Notes: generated by a model from the sequence alone, not told the origin. A DNA stretch of 64,000 nt from Zhengitettix transpicula (GCA_037074705.1 CM073595.1:48293639-48357638); one strand, 5' to 3'. Shown: positions 37,975-49,479, counted from the stretch's first letter. Translations and numbers: made by a program.

Positions 37975-38525
37975 ATTGTAAAGCTGATTTAATTTCAGGA
38001 GGGCTAACAATTCCGATACACTGACGCATTAAAACCTTTTAAAGCCCTGTTACCTGCACAATCCAGAAAAGTTATTCGACGTGTAAGAGTAGGTCTAAGC
38101 TGATGAGCTTTTAGGGCAGTAGTTCCAAAACTTGAGACTTACAGCCCACAATTTAGAGGGGAAAAAATTACTCCGTTCCCCGTTATAAAAACTACCGCAT
38201 TTAAGAGAACGAACAGTATCTTACGTGATGTTGCAGTAAACGTTCTTCACGAAAAATGGGGGAAATCCTATGTTGCGAATAAAAATTTATCATCATCATA
38301 AATTAGAAACTCATTTTAAGATGGTATATATTAATTCTACGAACCATTTTTCGAGTTTTTAGTAGTGGTTAGATATTTATTATTTTCTTATATTTCATTG
38401 TCGAAATAGCTAAAGACAACAATAGTATAGTAACGGAATTTGGTCCTGCTCCTTGTATTGAAATTTCTCTCATAGGAATGGTTAGAGAATTATACTATGA
38501 AAATTAGTATTTAAGCTAGCATATA

Positions 38526-39070
38526 CTAACCGGTAAGAGTATCTTCATTAATTCTGAAACCCAGCTGCAGTGTTGACCGAGGATAATTGCCATTATAAGA
38601 GTAATCAATTAAAATGAAAGAATTTACGTCTGATTGAAAACAATGAATAAGAAAGATAGCCAATACAGACAAAAAATGGTAATATAAATACCACACATAG
38701 TTTCTGAGATCCTTGTCTCTTTCGTCAGGTGTTAAGAAGAGCCTAGAGAAACACAACTGCACACTCAAGCATCTCTCAAATGAGTCTAGAATTGTACCTG
38801 GTGTCAATGTTTAAAATCTTATCATATGGCCAATCAAATGTATGTTTAGAACTGTTTATGTGTTTGGATACTACAGATTGTTTTTCAATCGGAAGTTTGA
38901 TATTAGACATATGTTCTTTGATACGTGTATTAAAGGAACGTTATGTAGCAGGAATTACAATTAGAGCAAGAGATTTTGTAAACAACACAATGTTTTCTGT
39001 AGGTGTCAAGTGGAACCTTGTGGTTTTTAATCAAGTATTAAAGGGTATTAGTGGATCTGTCGTTGCGTTT
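38526..39070 (-). pseudogene. Penelope-like element fragment with GIY-YIG endonuclease remnant
   Basis: On the minus strand, between about 39010 and 38760, one frame reads HKVPLDTYRKHCVVYKISCS, then CNSCYITFLNTRIKEHMSNI, then VSKHINSS, HTFDWPYDKILNIDTRYNSR and LI-stop-EM. This is the layout of the GIY-YIG domain that ends Penelope-like retroelement ORFs (VVYKI...C..C...YIG Q, then IKEH, H...FDW and YN.RL). The YIG is degraded to YIT, and stop codons interrupt the end, so it is dead. It lies between an inverted pair of a repeat (38625-38790 and 39040-39205), consistent with the inverted terminal repeats of this class. Confidence 0.75.
38625..38790 (+). repeat. terminal repeat of a Penelope-like element, copy 1
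   Basis: Starts GATTGAAAACAATGAATAAG and includes AAGAAGAGCCTAGAGAAACA. It matches 41113-41245 in direct orientation and 39040-39205 in inverted orientation. Together with the inverted copy it brackets a GIY-YIG remnant. Confidence 0.7.
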
Positions 39071-39205
39071 TCGTCACTTTTGAGTTTTGTCAACAGACAA
39101 GTGCAGTTGTCTCTCTCTAGGCTCTTCTTAGCACCTGACGTAAGGAACAAGGATCTCAGAAACGTTGTATGGTATTTATCTTACCCTTTTTTTGTCATCA
39201 ATTAA
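39040..39205 (-). repeat. terminal repeat of a Penelope-like element, copy 2 (inverted)
   Basis: The reverse complement carries CGTTTCTGAGATCCTTGT, TCAGGTGCTAAGAAGAGCCT and AAAACGCAACGACA, matching the copies at 38625 and 41113. An open frame of 141 codons on the plus strand here is a shadow of this repeat plus the GIY-YIG remnant. Confidence 0.7.
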
Positions 39206-40606
39206 CTCCAATTCATTTTCAAGGGCGTTACTAAGATTGTTTCAATATCAACGTTTCTGGCAACATATCCTTAAAAGTTTTGTTCATTGTAGTTGGTTAA
39301 TTTTAAAATTTTTAAGCCACTGAAAACCAATTTAGTTATTGACATCATAGGCGCTGTCCTTACTCTTTTTTTGCAAAATAATTTAGCCTCATACTACGGA
39401 ATTGAATTTTTGTAACTAGTTCAAATTGTAACTATGAGGAAAATCGATTTTCAGTCATCGCCAAAGAGTAACCCTACAAGTGGTGCGATGTAGAGGTTGG
39501 TAGATGCCGTCGACCCCGTCAGCTTTAACGCACCTTGCAATCATTGACGAATGAAATATTATGTAATCCTTGTAAATTGGCGACAGCGTTGTTTGCAACA
39601 TTGTGGCGATTCAAAACTGAAAGGATGCGACTTGTAATCCCGTGACAAAAGTAGCACCTACGTACGGAACGTATTTAATTTTTTAGTTGTTTAAAAAGTT
39701 TGCCGCTTTATCCCCCCCACTTTAAGCGGATTGCGGGCTTTGGGGCGAAGTCTTCCCTTGCGGATTCGCGTAACTTGGCCAAAGTCTGCGAATGGCAGCT
39801 TCCGTTAATGACGTGCATCGCTGCCTGACAGCTCCGGAATGTGCCACATGATTAGAAACATACGTAATCTTCGTGACAACCAATTCTGAAATCCCAAGTG
39901 AGACTATTTACAGGACCCGCGCTGAGGCAGGCACACTTTACAACCTCCTCCTCAAATTTCTATTTCCAGTTAACTTCCGATATATATGATTCCGAAGCAT
40001 TCGATTTTAAACATGCATACAAATAAAATAGTACTTTTGACTGCACAATGCATAAATCGAGGATTTTAACATATCTTCACGTTTCATACAACAACGTATC
40101 CGAAACCAAATTCATCACAGCACCGATTTGAATGAAACAAGTTGGTCGATAATTCTATAGTCATTAAATAACAAAATTTAATTTCTCAACAGTCTCCAAT
40201 TTTTATTTATTAAAACATTGATAGCCATCGACTACTCTATGACATTACTACTGTATGTCATTATCAGCCTATTTAATTTTCTTAGTAATATTTATAGTTC
40301 CTGTGTAGTAATTAAAATAATTACAACTCTCTTGAGTTTAAAATCACCTTCGGCCCCAATTTATTTTAATGATACATCAATATTATTAAAAAGATTAAAA
40401 ATTCTGAGGATGACATATTACTCGAAATCACTCGATATTTTCATAGATAAAAATTTGATACTATGAAAATGTTAACTTAACTTCGTGTTACACATTCCCG
40501 TGAGAAATTTCTTAGTGATTCGCCATATTGACACAAAATACAGATCCTTCTATTTTTTTTTATTTCGCGAGAAAACGGTCGGAATAATTTGAAAATAATT
40601 TAAAAA

Positions 40607-40609
<3 letters not shown>

Positions 40610-40669
<60 letters not shown>
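40610..40669. repeat. (AT)n microsatellite
   Basis: About 30 uninterrupted TA units, the longest pure run in the window except 55270-55332. Confidence 0.95.
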
Positions 40670-40672
<3 letters not shown>

Positions 40673-41112
40673 AGTAATCACACTTTCTGTCTGCACTGTT
40701 CTCCTCTCAAAATCACACTAAAGCTCCGCGCGTCCAGCAATGCTTCACTACAATACACACAGCAAGCAAGCATTATAGCCCCATATTCTTGTACACAAAT
40801 CTTATGTTTACGCCGCCAACAATGCAAGTCCCAAAATCTTGTTCATTAATTAATTACAGGTTTCCTTTTAATTACTACAATATATATATATAATTGTTTT
40901 ATTAAAAACTGACAAGAATCTGAGTCATATAAAGCTGCCACCTCCAAAAACAAAATGGCGGACAGTACAAAATATTTATTTTCGCTTTTCATAATAAAAT
41001 GGTCGAACGATTTCGATGAAACTATATATCGTTGTTATATGGGCGTGTAGCAAGGTTTTAAAGAACATCAAACTGCCATCCGGCACATTAAGATTAAATG
41101 GGAAACGAAAAA

Positions 41113-41510
41113 CTGATTGAAAATAATGAATAAGAAAGATAGCCAATTCAGACAAAAAGGTAATACAAATACCACACGACGTTTCTGGGTTCCTTGTCCC
41201 TTTGGTCGGGTGCTAAGAAGAGCCTAGAGAAACACAACTGCACTTGTCAGTTGACAACACTCAAAAGCGACGAAAACGCAACGACAATGGGAGAGCGGAA
41301 GGGGTGGCGTAACAATAAGGGAGCAACGAAAATGGGAAAACAGAAGGTTTAGCTTAATAATAAGGGATCATAGCAATTATTGAGTTTAATAGTGTCTGTT
41401 TGTACATTAATTAATAGCTGTGATGTTGTATTTTGTTCAGTCTGCTGTTTATGTGCCTAATAATAATAAAAAATATATTTCCTTTTTGACTATCTTTCTT
41501 ATTCATTAAA
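41113..41510 (+). mobile_element. solo repeat element related to the Penelope-like terminal repeat
   Basis: Begins GAAAATAATGAATAAGAAAG and ends with the inverted ACTATCTTTCTTATTCATTA (to about 41506), so it has its own 20-base terminal inverted repeat about 390 bases apart. The body matches 38625-38790 and 39040-39205. It lies 300 bases upstream of RYamide exon 2. Confidence 0.65.
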
Positions 41511-41804
41511 TGGGAAACATTAAAAATGTGATATTTACTATTTGTCTCATCTAAATCTCAGTCATAGTGCTTTTTCTTTAAGTTCACTCTCTTTGTATGC
41601 CGGCTCACTAAATTATTGCTTACATTTTCCCCAAATCATCCAGCGGACACTTAACAAATATTCTCTCTGAAGTGAACCAACTGTTGTAACTATTTCTAAA
41701 CACAATTAGGCCTTTTTAATCAATGTGGAACTCACTTCAGTTTTTCCCAGTTCCATAAAATATTTGATTGTTGAACTTACACATGAATTTCTATCCTATT
41801 TCAG

Positions 41805-41964
41805 ATGCGTCTGGCAATTTTTATTTGTCTGATGCTTCTCGCTAATGGCGCTCAAGGCAATTCTGACGTGGACGCAGACGCTGCCGTCGCAGCTCAAACT
41901 CCACGGGTGTCGCTGAGGGCTGACCGTTTCTTCTTAGGGAGTCGCTACGGGAAGCGAGCTACAG
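41805..41964 (+). CDS. RYa: RYamide neuropeptide precursor, exon 2 (signal peptide and RYamide)
   Basis: Encodes a hydrophobic signal peptide (MRLAIFICLMLLANGAQG), an acidic Ala-rich spacer (NSDVDADAAVAAQ), then ADRFFLGSRY followed by Gly-Lys-Arg. Gly is the amide donor and KR the dibasic processing site, so the product is expected to be ADRFFLGSRY-amide, or a longer form after the preceding Arg-Val-Ser-Leu-Arg. FFLGSRYamide is the hallmark of insect RYamide-2-type peptides, which act on a neuropeptide-Y-like GPCR and influence feeding and diuresis (family knowledge). The acceptor is CTATCCTATTTCAG and the donor AG|GTACTT at 41965, phase 1. Only one RYamide copy is encoded here, whereas most insect precursors carry two. 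Confidence 0.92.
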
Positions 41965-43433
41965 GTACTTCCTTTCAAAGTAACACAGACAATGGAATTA
42001 AAGTCTGCGGAGATCATTTTGCATAGATTCAATTTACGCGAGTATGACAAACTTAAAGAATGTATAAATCAAATTGGAATTAGAGAATATGTGGGTTATC
42101 TTCTATTTTCCAGAACTCAGAATATCAGAGGGCAAAGGAAAATCTCTAATTCATAGGCTTTAGACAATAAATAACCATTGCACTAAAATGGCTAACTCAG
42201 AATAGTGTTAGTGACGTACCAAGGAAAGTTAGTTATAAAGCAAAGTATTTTCTTTTTGGATATTTGGATTTTATTTATGTGGGTGGTAGCAGCAGAACGG
42301 CAGATGTAACAGATGATGTTAAACCAGAAGGGATAGATGAGGTATGTGTAAACTAGTTTTTTTGTTGAGAAGGATAAAGGAGATTTCAGCTTGAGTAGTG
42401 GTTTTAATTTGTGGAATCGGTGAAGTATTATTTCTTTAAGGTGGAATGTGTGAAGTGACCACGTAAATTTAATCGAGGGTTAGGCTGAGGTATTTGTGGG
42501 AAGATTTAGTAGGGATAGTGGAGGTCGAACACGTCTGATATTGTTTTTATTTACCTGTTATTAACGGAACTCCACCAAAAACAGGCTACGCATGCTAAGA
42601 TATTTTCCACAGTTTTTGTAAAGCTTTAAAACTTTTGGTTTATATGATCAAAATATTTTTTTTTTCAAATAATAAAAACTTTTAATAATAAATTTTAATC
42701 CAGAGAGCAAAACTACTACAGTTGGGACAACTCTGAGTCCTTTAAAACCACTCTGATTATTTTTATTTAGGCTTTCTCAAAATTCAATTATTTAATATGT
42801 TAGCTTTAGGGTTTCCATCACACTTGCTCATGTGTGGTAGAATATTTTTGTGTATAATTTAAGTAATATTGTGTTAAAGCAAATAAATATATATAACAAA
42901 TTCTAGAAAAATGTAATAAACCATGGAGGCAGGTAAGATAAGACACCTTATATGAGTATGTAACATTAATTATAAATAATAATAAGCACACCGTACGTTT
43001 AATGTATGAGAATACAGAGCTTGATTTGTTACAGTTGATTTTCTTCCCAATGTGATAGGAAAATTGCAGGAGTATGGTAAAGACGATGTATGCTGCTGTC
43101 CTTGTTGCAAAAGGTCAGTGTATACTATTAATCTTGTCTTGATAGTTGGCATAATATATAATACTCTAAATTTCCGGGGGTTAATATATGTTATAAAAGT
43201 TGTTCATTAGCCAATATCCATATAGCAATGTGCTAAGTGTAGAGAATATTTTTTCCCCACCAATTAGAATTCCCAAATTATCTGGAGACTAACTTAATAT
43301 AAAGACCTAAGTAAGTTAATTCAAAGTTACAGATAAATTAAGCAAATTCTTAAAGTACATAATATCTTTTTTTAAAAAAAAATTAGAAATGAACAACTCA
43401 CAAACATATTTAATCTGTTTACTTTCCTTTCAG

Positions 43434-43492
43434 TACCCGACAGTCCCCACTTGAAGTCAGAGATATTGACTAATATGATGGAGGAAATGTAG
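43434..43492 (+). CDS. RYa: RYamide precursor, exon 3 (C-terminal tail and stop)
   Basis: A strong acceptor (ACTTTCCTTTCAG) ends at 43433. Exon 2 ends in phase 1, and the joined frame reads VPDSPHLKSEILTNMMEEM followed by TAG. The whole precursor is then 74 residues (exon lengths 6+160+59 = 225 bases). The 3'UTR continues to a polyadenylation signal near 43641. I found no further GSRYGKR-like codon run between 41965 and 43433. The tail sequence itself is not one I recognise; the call rests on splice signals, phase and position. Confidence 0.72.
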
Positions 43493-43640
43493 TGCAGCAT
43501 AGATCACTGAAGATACACATACTCAATATATTTATAATTATGAATTATAAAGTGTATGTTGAATTAACCCATAACTTAGTTTATAGTATTTGATCATTAA
43601 ATTGCTTTGATGCAATTGTATATTGTATGTAATGGACCAC

Positions 43641-43646
43641 AATAAA
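43641..43646 (+). terminator. polyadenylation signal AATAAA of the RYamide gene
   Basis: AATAAA, 149 bases after the RYamide stop codon in the same orientation. It is the first canonical signal downstream and puts the cleavage site at about 43655-43670. Confidence 0.55.
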
Positions 43647-43669
43647 AATTGACAATGAACACTGTAATT

Positions 43670-46517
43670 TATTGAATATACAGGTTTCAACCAACTATTC
43701 ACCACAGGTATTTGATGGCTGAAGTAGCCATCAGAATTTTGTACTTTTTACAAATGACTGCCCGATATACTTGAAACCCTGGATCTGTTTATACCGTTAA
43801 AATATTCTTTATTGTGCAGAATTTATAAAAAGCACTATATTCATAGTTTACTAGTGTTAAAGGACTTATTGAAATATTCAGAATTGAACATTTTCACCCT
43901 TTTCTGGGAAGCTCTTACAAATTGAGATTTCAAGAAGGTGGCATAGTGTAGCTTATATGCAATGTAACTTTTAGTATCACCCCAGAGGCATGTGTTGGTT
44001 TCTAAGACAGCTAATTTATGATGCAGATATGAAACAACATGCACTTAGGAAAATGTGAAATTTTTGGCATCCATGGACATGTTAAAACATGCCTTTTCTT
44101 TAGCCAGATTTTTCTACCCACCGGTCAACTTCAGAATATTTATTTTCTGTGGGTGTTTTTATTTATTTTTTTTTTCCAAGAAAGAAAATTTAAGCGTCAT
44201 TCTCAGGGTATTGTAATTGCACTAATATAATAATCCAATTAACGTGAATTATTAATAAATCAGACTGATTATAGTAATGTTGAAAATGTGCAAAATCATG
44301 AGCCAAATTGACTGTAGTCATGTTTGATTTTTTGGTATTTTTTCCGAATTGTATTCACAAAAATACATCTTAAAATTTTAATATAAAAAATACAAAACAT
44401 CATACACTAAAGGCTTAATATTATTTTTTAAATTTACTGATACAAAAATATTCCAATATATTAATAAAATTCCTAATATGAACTGAAAAGTATTGGCAAA
44501 TCATCAAAACTGGAAAGCTCTTGAAACAAATTAATAAAATCATCACAACTTTTTTTCTCGTGTAGAGCCATACTATTGAATTAAAGCATGTTCTCAAAAC
44601 AGATAAAATCACAGAACATTTTTCATAGGATATATATTTAAAATTGTATATCATACTTTGATTTAATTATCATTGAGTGGTTTTGGGAAAATATTTTAAG
44701 TGCACACTTTTTCCAACTATTTCAATTGTATTTCATATTGAATCCTAGACAAAAAGAAAATATATTATTATAGCTCACACACACAAAAACTATTCCCTTG
44801 AAATATAGGCGCACACACGCTGCATATAGAAATGGAGTAAAAAGACAAACTCTAATTTACCTATTCATTTTATTAAAATTCAACACAGGTAACAGTTTTA
44901 CAAACATGTAGGAACATACATAAATTATATTTTGTCACAAATGTAATTCTGGGTAGCTAAGGCAATATATATATACAAAAAAAATATTATCAAACACAAT
45001 ATGCATAATGATTTTGATAAATTAGTGAATATTTAGATTAGGCTCTCATATGTAGCCACTTTATGGATATGAATATAAAATTTCATATTTAAATGAGCAA
45101 AGCAATAAACTTCAAGAAATTGGTTGTAAGCAATGGAATGAGTGAAAATATTTTTTGTACATTCACCCAGTAAATGTGACATCATCTATAAGATAAACCA
45201 AATTCAGAAGTTGACAATCAACATAAGTTCATCGGGGTGTGTGTATAAAATCAATGGTGAAAAATAGGAGAGTAATATTAGGTTTAATTCTTTTGAATAA
45301 ATATTTGTGAGCAGTTGATATATTGGCATACGCAAAATAATATTTTGTATTCAGAGCAGAAACAAAATAATTTTTACATAAAATTATATGCATCAGGCAT
45401 GGAAAATGCTAGATACAACAAACACAGTATTCTTTTAGAATACTGAAACCTACTGAACAAAAAGATGAAATGCAAATAATTAACAGAATGGGGTTCTACT
45501 GAACATTTAAACTTTAATGGAAGACACATCCAGCACATATGTTGCAGTTATAATTGAATATAAACAAACTATCAGTTACATTCAGCCTCTAACTAAAGGA
45601 AAGAGAAGTGGAAGATCTTCAATAAAACACAAAATATTCGGAAGATATTCAATAAAACTTAAAATATGTGCTTATCAGTCTCTTAACATGGAAGATGCAC
45701 ATGTATATGTAACAAAGAATAAGATATACGCAGAAATAAAAGAACGAATTTATATATTATTACCCACAATTACTCTGAAGGAACAAGGACAAGTAACACA
45801 AACCATTAATTATATTTTAAAAAAGGAGTGACTAAATTCAACTCAGACTGAACATACTGTCCCAGAAAATTTGAAGAACATACTATCATTTAATAGCCTC
45901 AGTGAAAATTAAAATTATTACCATTATGGCAGAAACAACAAATCACTTACATTCAACATTTTTGGTGTCATGAGTAATAATTATAAGCTATCAAGTGATA
46001 TGAAGCTTAAGACATTGCTCACATTTGAATAGTAGTGTTACAAAACATTCTCTCTTATTATTAAAATCAATATTTCAGTCTTGTTAATCTACGTACCTTT
46101 TCATTTAACACCCAAGTTTAATTATATAAATATGACTTTATGTGTACAACAGGTCAATTATTATTATCCAAAGAGGTAGTAACATCTCAATTATAAATTA
46201 TATATAATATAACATAACAAATATTTTTATTTTCTAATTTGTCTCTACCATTATCACAGTTGTTGCTGTAAAATTAATACTGTTTGTACATTGGATATCA
46301 AACAATTAATCACAAGTTTTCCACATATAAAATAAATTTATATATTCTTTTAAGGTACAACGTTTCCCGCTTCAAACATAAAATGTCAATTATCATTTAA
46401 AAAACAATTTCTCTATTATCACAAAATAAGGCACAGATTAGTGGCACAATTTAATGCTTAATAGAGAATGGAATGGTATGGTATTATGTACGTGTGTGTG
46501 TGTGTCTATATATATAT
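43670..46517. other. no gene recognised between RYamide and Edem1
   Basis: Intergenic between two genes that converge on it (RYamide +, Edem1 -). A 104-codon plus-strand frame at 45517-45831 has low-complexity composition and no motif. Confidence 0.6.
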
Positions 46518-46521
46518 AATT
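46487..46521. repeat. (GT)n(AT)n microsatellite
   Basis: GTGTGTGT run followed by CTATATATATATA, directly preceding foldback copy A. Confidence 0.9.
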
Positions 46522-46805
46522 GTGAAATTGGTATGGAAAGGAAAGAGAGGTAGCTTACCTGAAAGTGAAGTACGGTGTAGCCAACTGGAATTTTCGGAGG
46601 CTCATAGTCTCCTGCTTCAGGAAGAAGTGTTATAGTCCACAGCTGTCCAGTGCACAATGAAGTAACACTCCTTCCTAAAGGAGGAGGCTGAGAGCCTCTG
46701 AAAATTTGAAGAACTACATTTGGTTCCCTTTGGCTACACTGTAATTCACTTTCAGGTAAGTCACAAACTATCTCTATTTCCTTGCCATGTCCATATCACA
46801 ATTAT
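46518..46805. mobile_element. foldback family R4, copy A
   Basis: Left arm AATTGGTATGGAAAGGAAAG, GCTTACCTGAAAGTGAAGTA, mirrored by the right arm CACTTTCAGGTAAGTCACAA, CTTGCCATGTCCATAT. The interior carries AAATTTGAAGAACTACAT and CCTCTGAAAAT, shared with copies B-D. It lies just past the Edem1 stop codon. Confidence 0.75.
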
Positions 46806-46851
46806 TTTTGACAATGTCATATTCTTACTAATATTATATACATATACATAA

Positions 46852-46852
<1 letters not shown>

Positions 46853-46882
<30 letters not shown>
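46853..46882. repeat. (AT)n microsatellite between foldback copies A and B
   Basis: About 15 TA units ending in TAATTGGTATGG, the left end of copy B. Confidence 0.95.
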
Positions 46883-46884
<2 letters not shown>

Positions 46885-47146
46885 TGGTATGGAAAGAAAA
46901 GAGAGAAACGGGGTGGCTTACCTGAAAAGCGAAGCTCCGCATCACTATTCAGGACAAGGTAGAAATTCAAATTTTTGGAGGCATTATACTCATTTTTAAA
47001 GGTTGGCTGGTACAGGGAATGAATCATATCTCCTGAAGAAGGAGGTTAAAAACTCTGAAAATTTGAAGAACTTCCGCCTGTCCTGAATGGCAATGATGAC
47101 CTTCATTTTCAGGTAAGCCACCATCTTTCTCCCTTCTAAATTAATT
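46882..47146. mobile_element. foldback family R4, copy B
   Basis: TTGGTATGGAAAGAAAAGAG, GGGTGGCTTACCTGAAAAGC at the left; CATTTTCAGGTAAGCCACCA, TCTTTCTCCC at the right. The interior includes CACTATTCAGGACAAGG and CTGTCCTGAATGG, itself an inverted pair. Adjacent to copies A and C. Confidence 0.75.
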
Positions 47147-47508
47147 GGTATGGAAGGGAAAGAGAGTGGCTTACCTGAAATTGATGTTGAATACATGTGC
47201 TTGATGTCCATGCACTATGGAGTACACTGTGTGTCCAGCCAGCACACACGGTGACTCCCTGAGGTAGTAGGCTCATTATTCACTCTGAAAATTTGAAATG
47301 CTTCTTCCTGTCGTGCAAGGCAATTCCAGCCCTCAATTAAGCCCACAAGTATATCTGCCTCTTTTTCTTTCCTTTCAATATTAATTATTTTGACGGAGGT
47401 GTTAACTTCTTTCCTCAGGAGAGACACCCCGTGTGCTCACCTGAATTTCATTTCCAGGTAAGCCTCCAACTTTTTCTCATTCCTTTCCATACCAATTACT
47501 TTAATTAT
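47147..47508. mobile_element. foldback family R4, copy C
   Basis: AATTGGTATGGAAGGGAAAG, GTGGCTTACCTGAAATTG at the left; TTTCATTTCCAGGTAAGCCT, TTCCTTTCCATACCAATTA at the right. Larger interior than the other copies. It ends about 215 bases past the Edem1 stop codon, so it may be inside the 3'UTR. Confidence 0.75.
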
Positions 47509-47529
47509 TCTAACAATGTCACACCCTTA

Positions 47530-47540
47530 CTCACACACAC

Positions 47541-47599
<59 letters not shown>
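47530..47599. repeat. (CA)n(AT)n microsatellite
   Basis: Short CA run, then about 27 AT units, directly after foldback copy C and 124 bases past the Edem1 stop codon. Confidence 0.95.
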
Positions 47600-47602
<3 letters not shown>

Positions 47603-47722
47603 TGACTGGACCAACTATTGATTCAGAGTGGCTCGGCTGCCATGTTTCTCTTTCCTGTCCATTTCTCTCTCTGTGTGTGTATGTGTGGTATTTGTATATA
47701 CACACACATAATTAGGCACCAG

Positions 47723-49425
47723 TTAAAGCGTCATGTTTAATCCCACAGTTTCTGTTATCTGTATTAAATATTTGCTCTTCATTGGAAGGAAATGTGTCCT
47801 GTCTGGATGAACTTGTTGACACTACACGCAAAGAAATTTTTTGGTGAGACCTTATGTTAATATAATTGTTATTGATTGTAAATATGACATAATTACTCTA
47901 TAATATAAAGTGTGCTTCATAAAATGCTGCAAATTAATTTAAAAAATCAATAGTTCTGTTAAAATATTGTACAGTCTTAAGAATTAAAGTTCATATTTTA
48001 AACATCTTCAAAGAACGAAAATAAGATAAATTATTATATTTAGGATCTATGTTACTGATTTCATGACACAAGTTTATGTTCACAATACAATCTCAAATAA
48101 GTATAGACATGCAAATCCAAACAATTCTTATCAATTACAGACGTATGCTTCAAGTTCTAATTAATGCAATCATTTCTTTGTTACTATAAACAATTCTTAA
48201 ATACAAGTTATATAGGTTGGCAAAATAAAACAGTGATAATGTTAAACACATTAAATCTACCAGTTGTGCATTTCAAGATAATGTACACTAAGACTTAACA
48301 GAAACTTACTGTTCCATAGTCAATTGTTTGGTTCTCATTTGTTGTCTGTTTATTCCAATCCTGTGACCGGAATTTTTTATTTATTGGAAATAAATGACCT
48401 TCAGTACTGAATATGTAATCAGTAAAGTGTTTGTTAACATGGTTTTCTAGGTCAAATAGCTGCAAAGATAGAGTTTTATTTAAATGTATCTGAATTATAT
48501 TGATTTAGCACTACAAATTAACATGAGAGATTTTTTTTATGAAAGATCTTTTAGTCAATATCATTTAATTTCAGGTCCATTTTTAATAATGACCACACTA
48601 ACTAATTCCCACATTGCTGCCATGAGTAGATACCATTAGTGAGTGTTTTATAAGTATAAGCAATATTTAAGGTCTGAAAGATGTGATATATTCACATCAA
48701 GAAACAAGTTCATCAGATTTTGTGACTGTTTCATTCACAAAAAAGACCTTCCTTAAAAAATTACCTCTTCTATAACTAACATAGATATCCTCAAGGATTA
48801 TAACAGGCATGAAATAATGGTGGAGAGACAAATATTCTATTCTAAAGGATCCATAAACATCAGAAATCAAATATTTAAAACTATCCAAGCACAGAAATAA
48901 AGTTTATTTTAATTCCATTTTCTAAATACTGCAAGAGGAGAAACTGTTTTATTTATACCTATTGGTATTTTGTACAAAGATGTTTTATATAAATGGACAT
49001 TCACAAACAACTCATATAAATTTGCTAATATATATGTATGAACTTGGATAGTGAGGAAGGACAGAAATAAATAGGAGAAATACGAGGATTACGCTTTATG
49101 TGAATTCATATGCTTAGGCGTAGAATCTTGCACATAGAAAATCAAATGTTCAAAGCAGGGAGAAGGATGGAAGAAGAAGGAAAAATATTTGTCCCAGACA
49201 GGACAAATATTTTCAGTCTTCCCTTCTTCTTTCATCCTTCTCCCTGCTTTGAACATATGCTTTTCTATGTGCGTAATTCTACACCTGAGCATATGAATTC
49301 TCATAAAGCATAATCCTGCTATTTCTCCTTTTTATTTCTATCCTTCCTCACTATCCAAGTTCGAATGTGACTTTGTCACCAAATGAGTTCCAATTCCTTA
49401 ATGGATTCTCCTAATATTGTATGTA

Positions 49426-49479
<54 letters not shown>

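Larger units (their letters stand above)
29585..41804 (+). other. RYamide intron 1 (12.2 kb)
   Basis: Donor GTACGT at 29585 and acceptor ending AG at 41804. It holds two compound microsatellites, the SINE foldback, a SINE fragment, a MITE-like element, R1 copies 3-4, R2 copy 2 and a Penelope-like remnant. About 40% of the interval is identifiable repeat. No nested gene recognised; a 108-codon plus-strand frame at 31381-31707 has no family motif. Confidence 0.5.

Noticed and set aside
37684..38029. Long open frames rich in Tyr, Ile and Thr on both strands
   Set aside because: Direct products of the (AT)n(ACAT)n microsatellite.
38780..39205. 141-codon plus-strand open frame
   Set aside because: Antisense shadow of the Penelope-like GIY-YIG remnant and its terminal repeat.
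45517..45831. 104-codon plus-strand open frame
   Set aside because: Low complexity, AT-driven Lys/Ile/Tyr content, internal near-duplicate (AGATCTTCAATAAAAC / AGATATTCAATAAAAC), no motif.
49089..49313. Two similar open frames on opposite strands encoding nearly the same protein
   Set aside because: Consequence of the palindrome at 49040-49362, not a gene pair.
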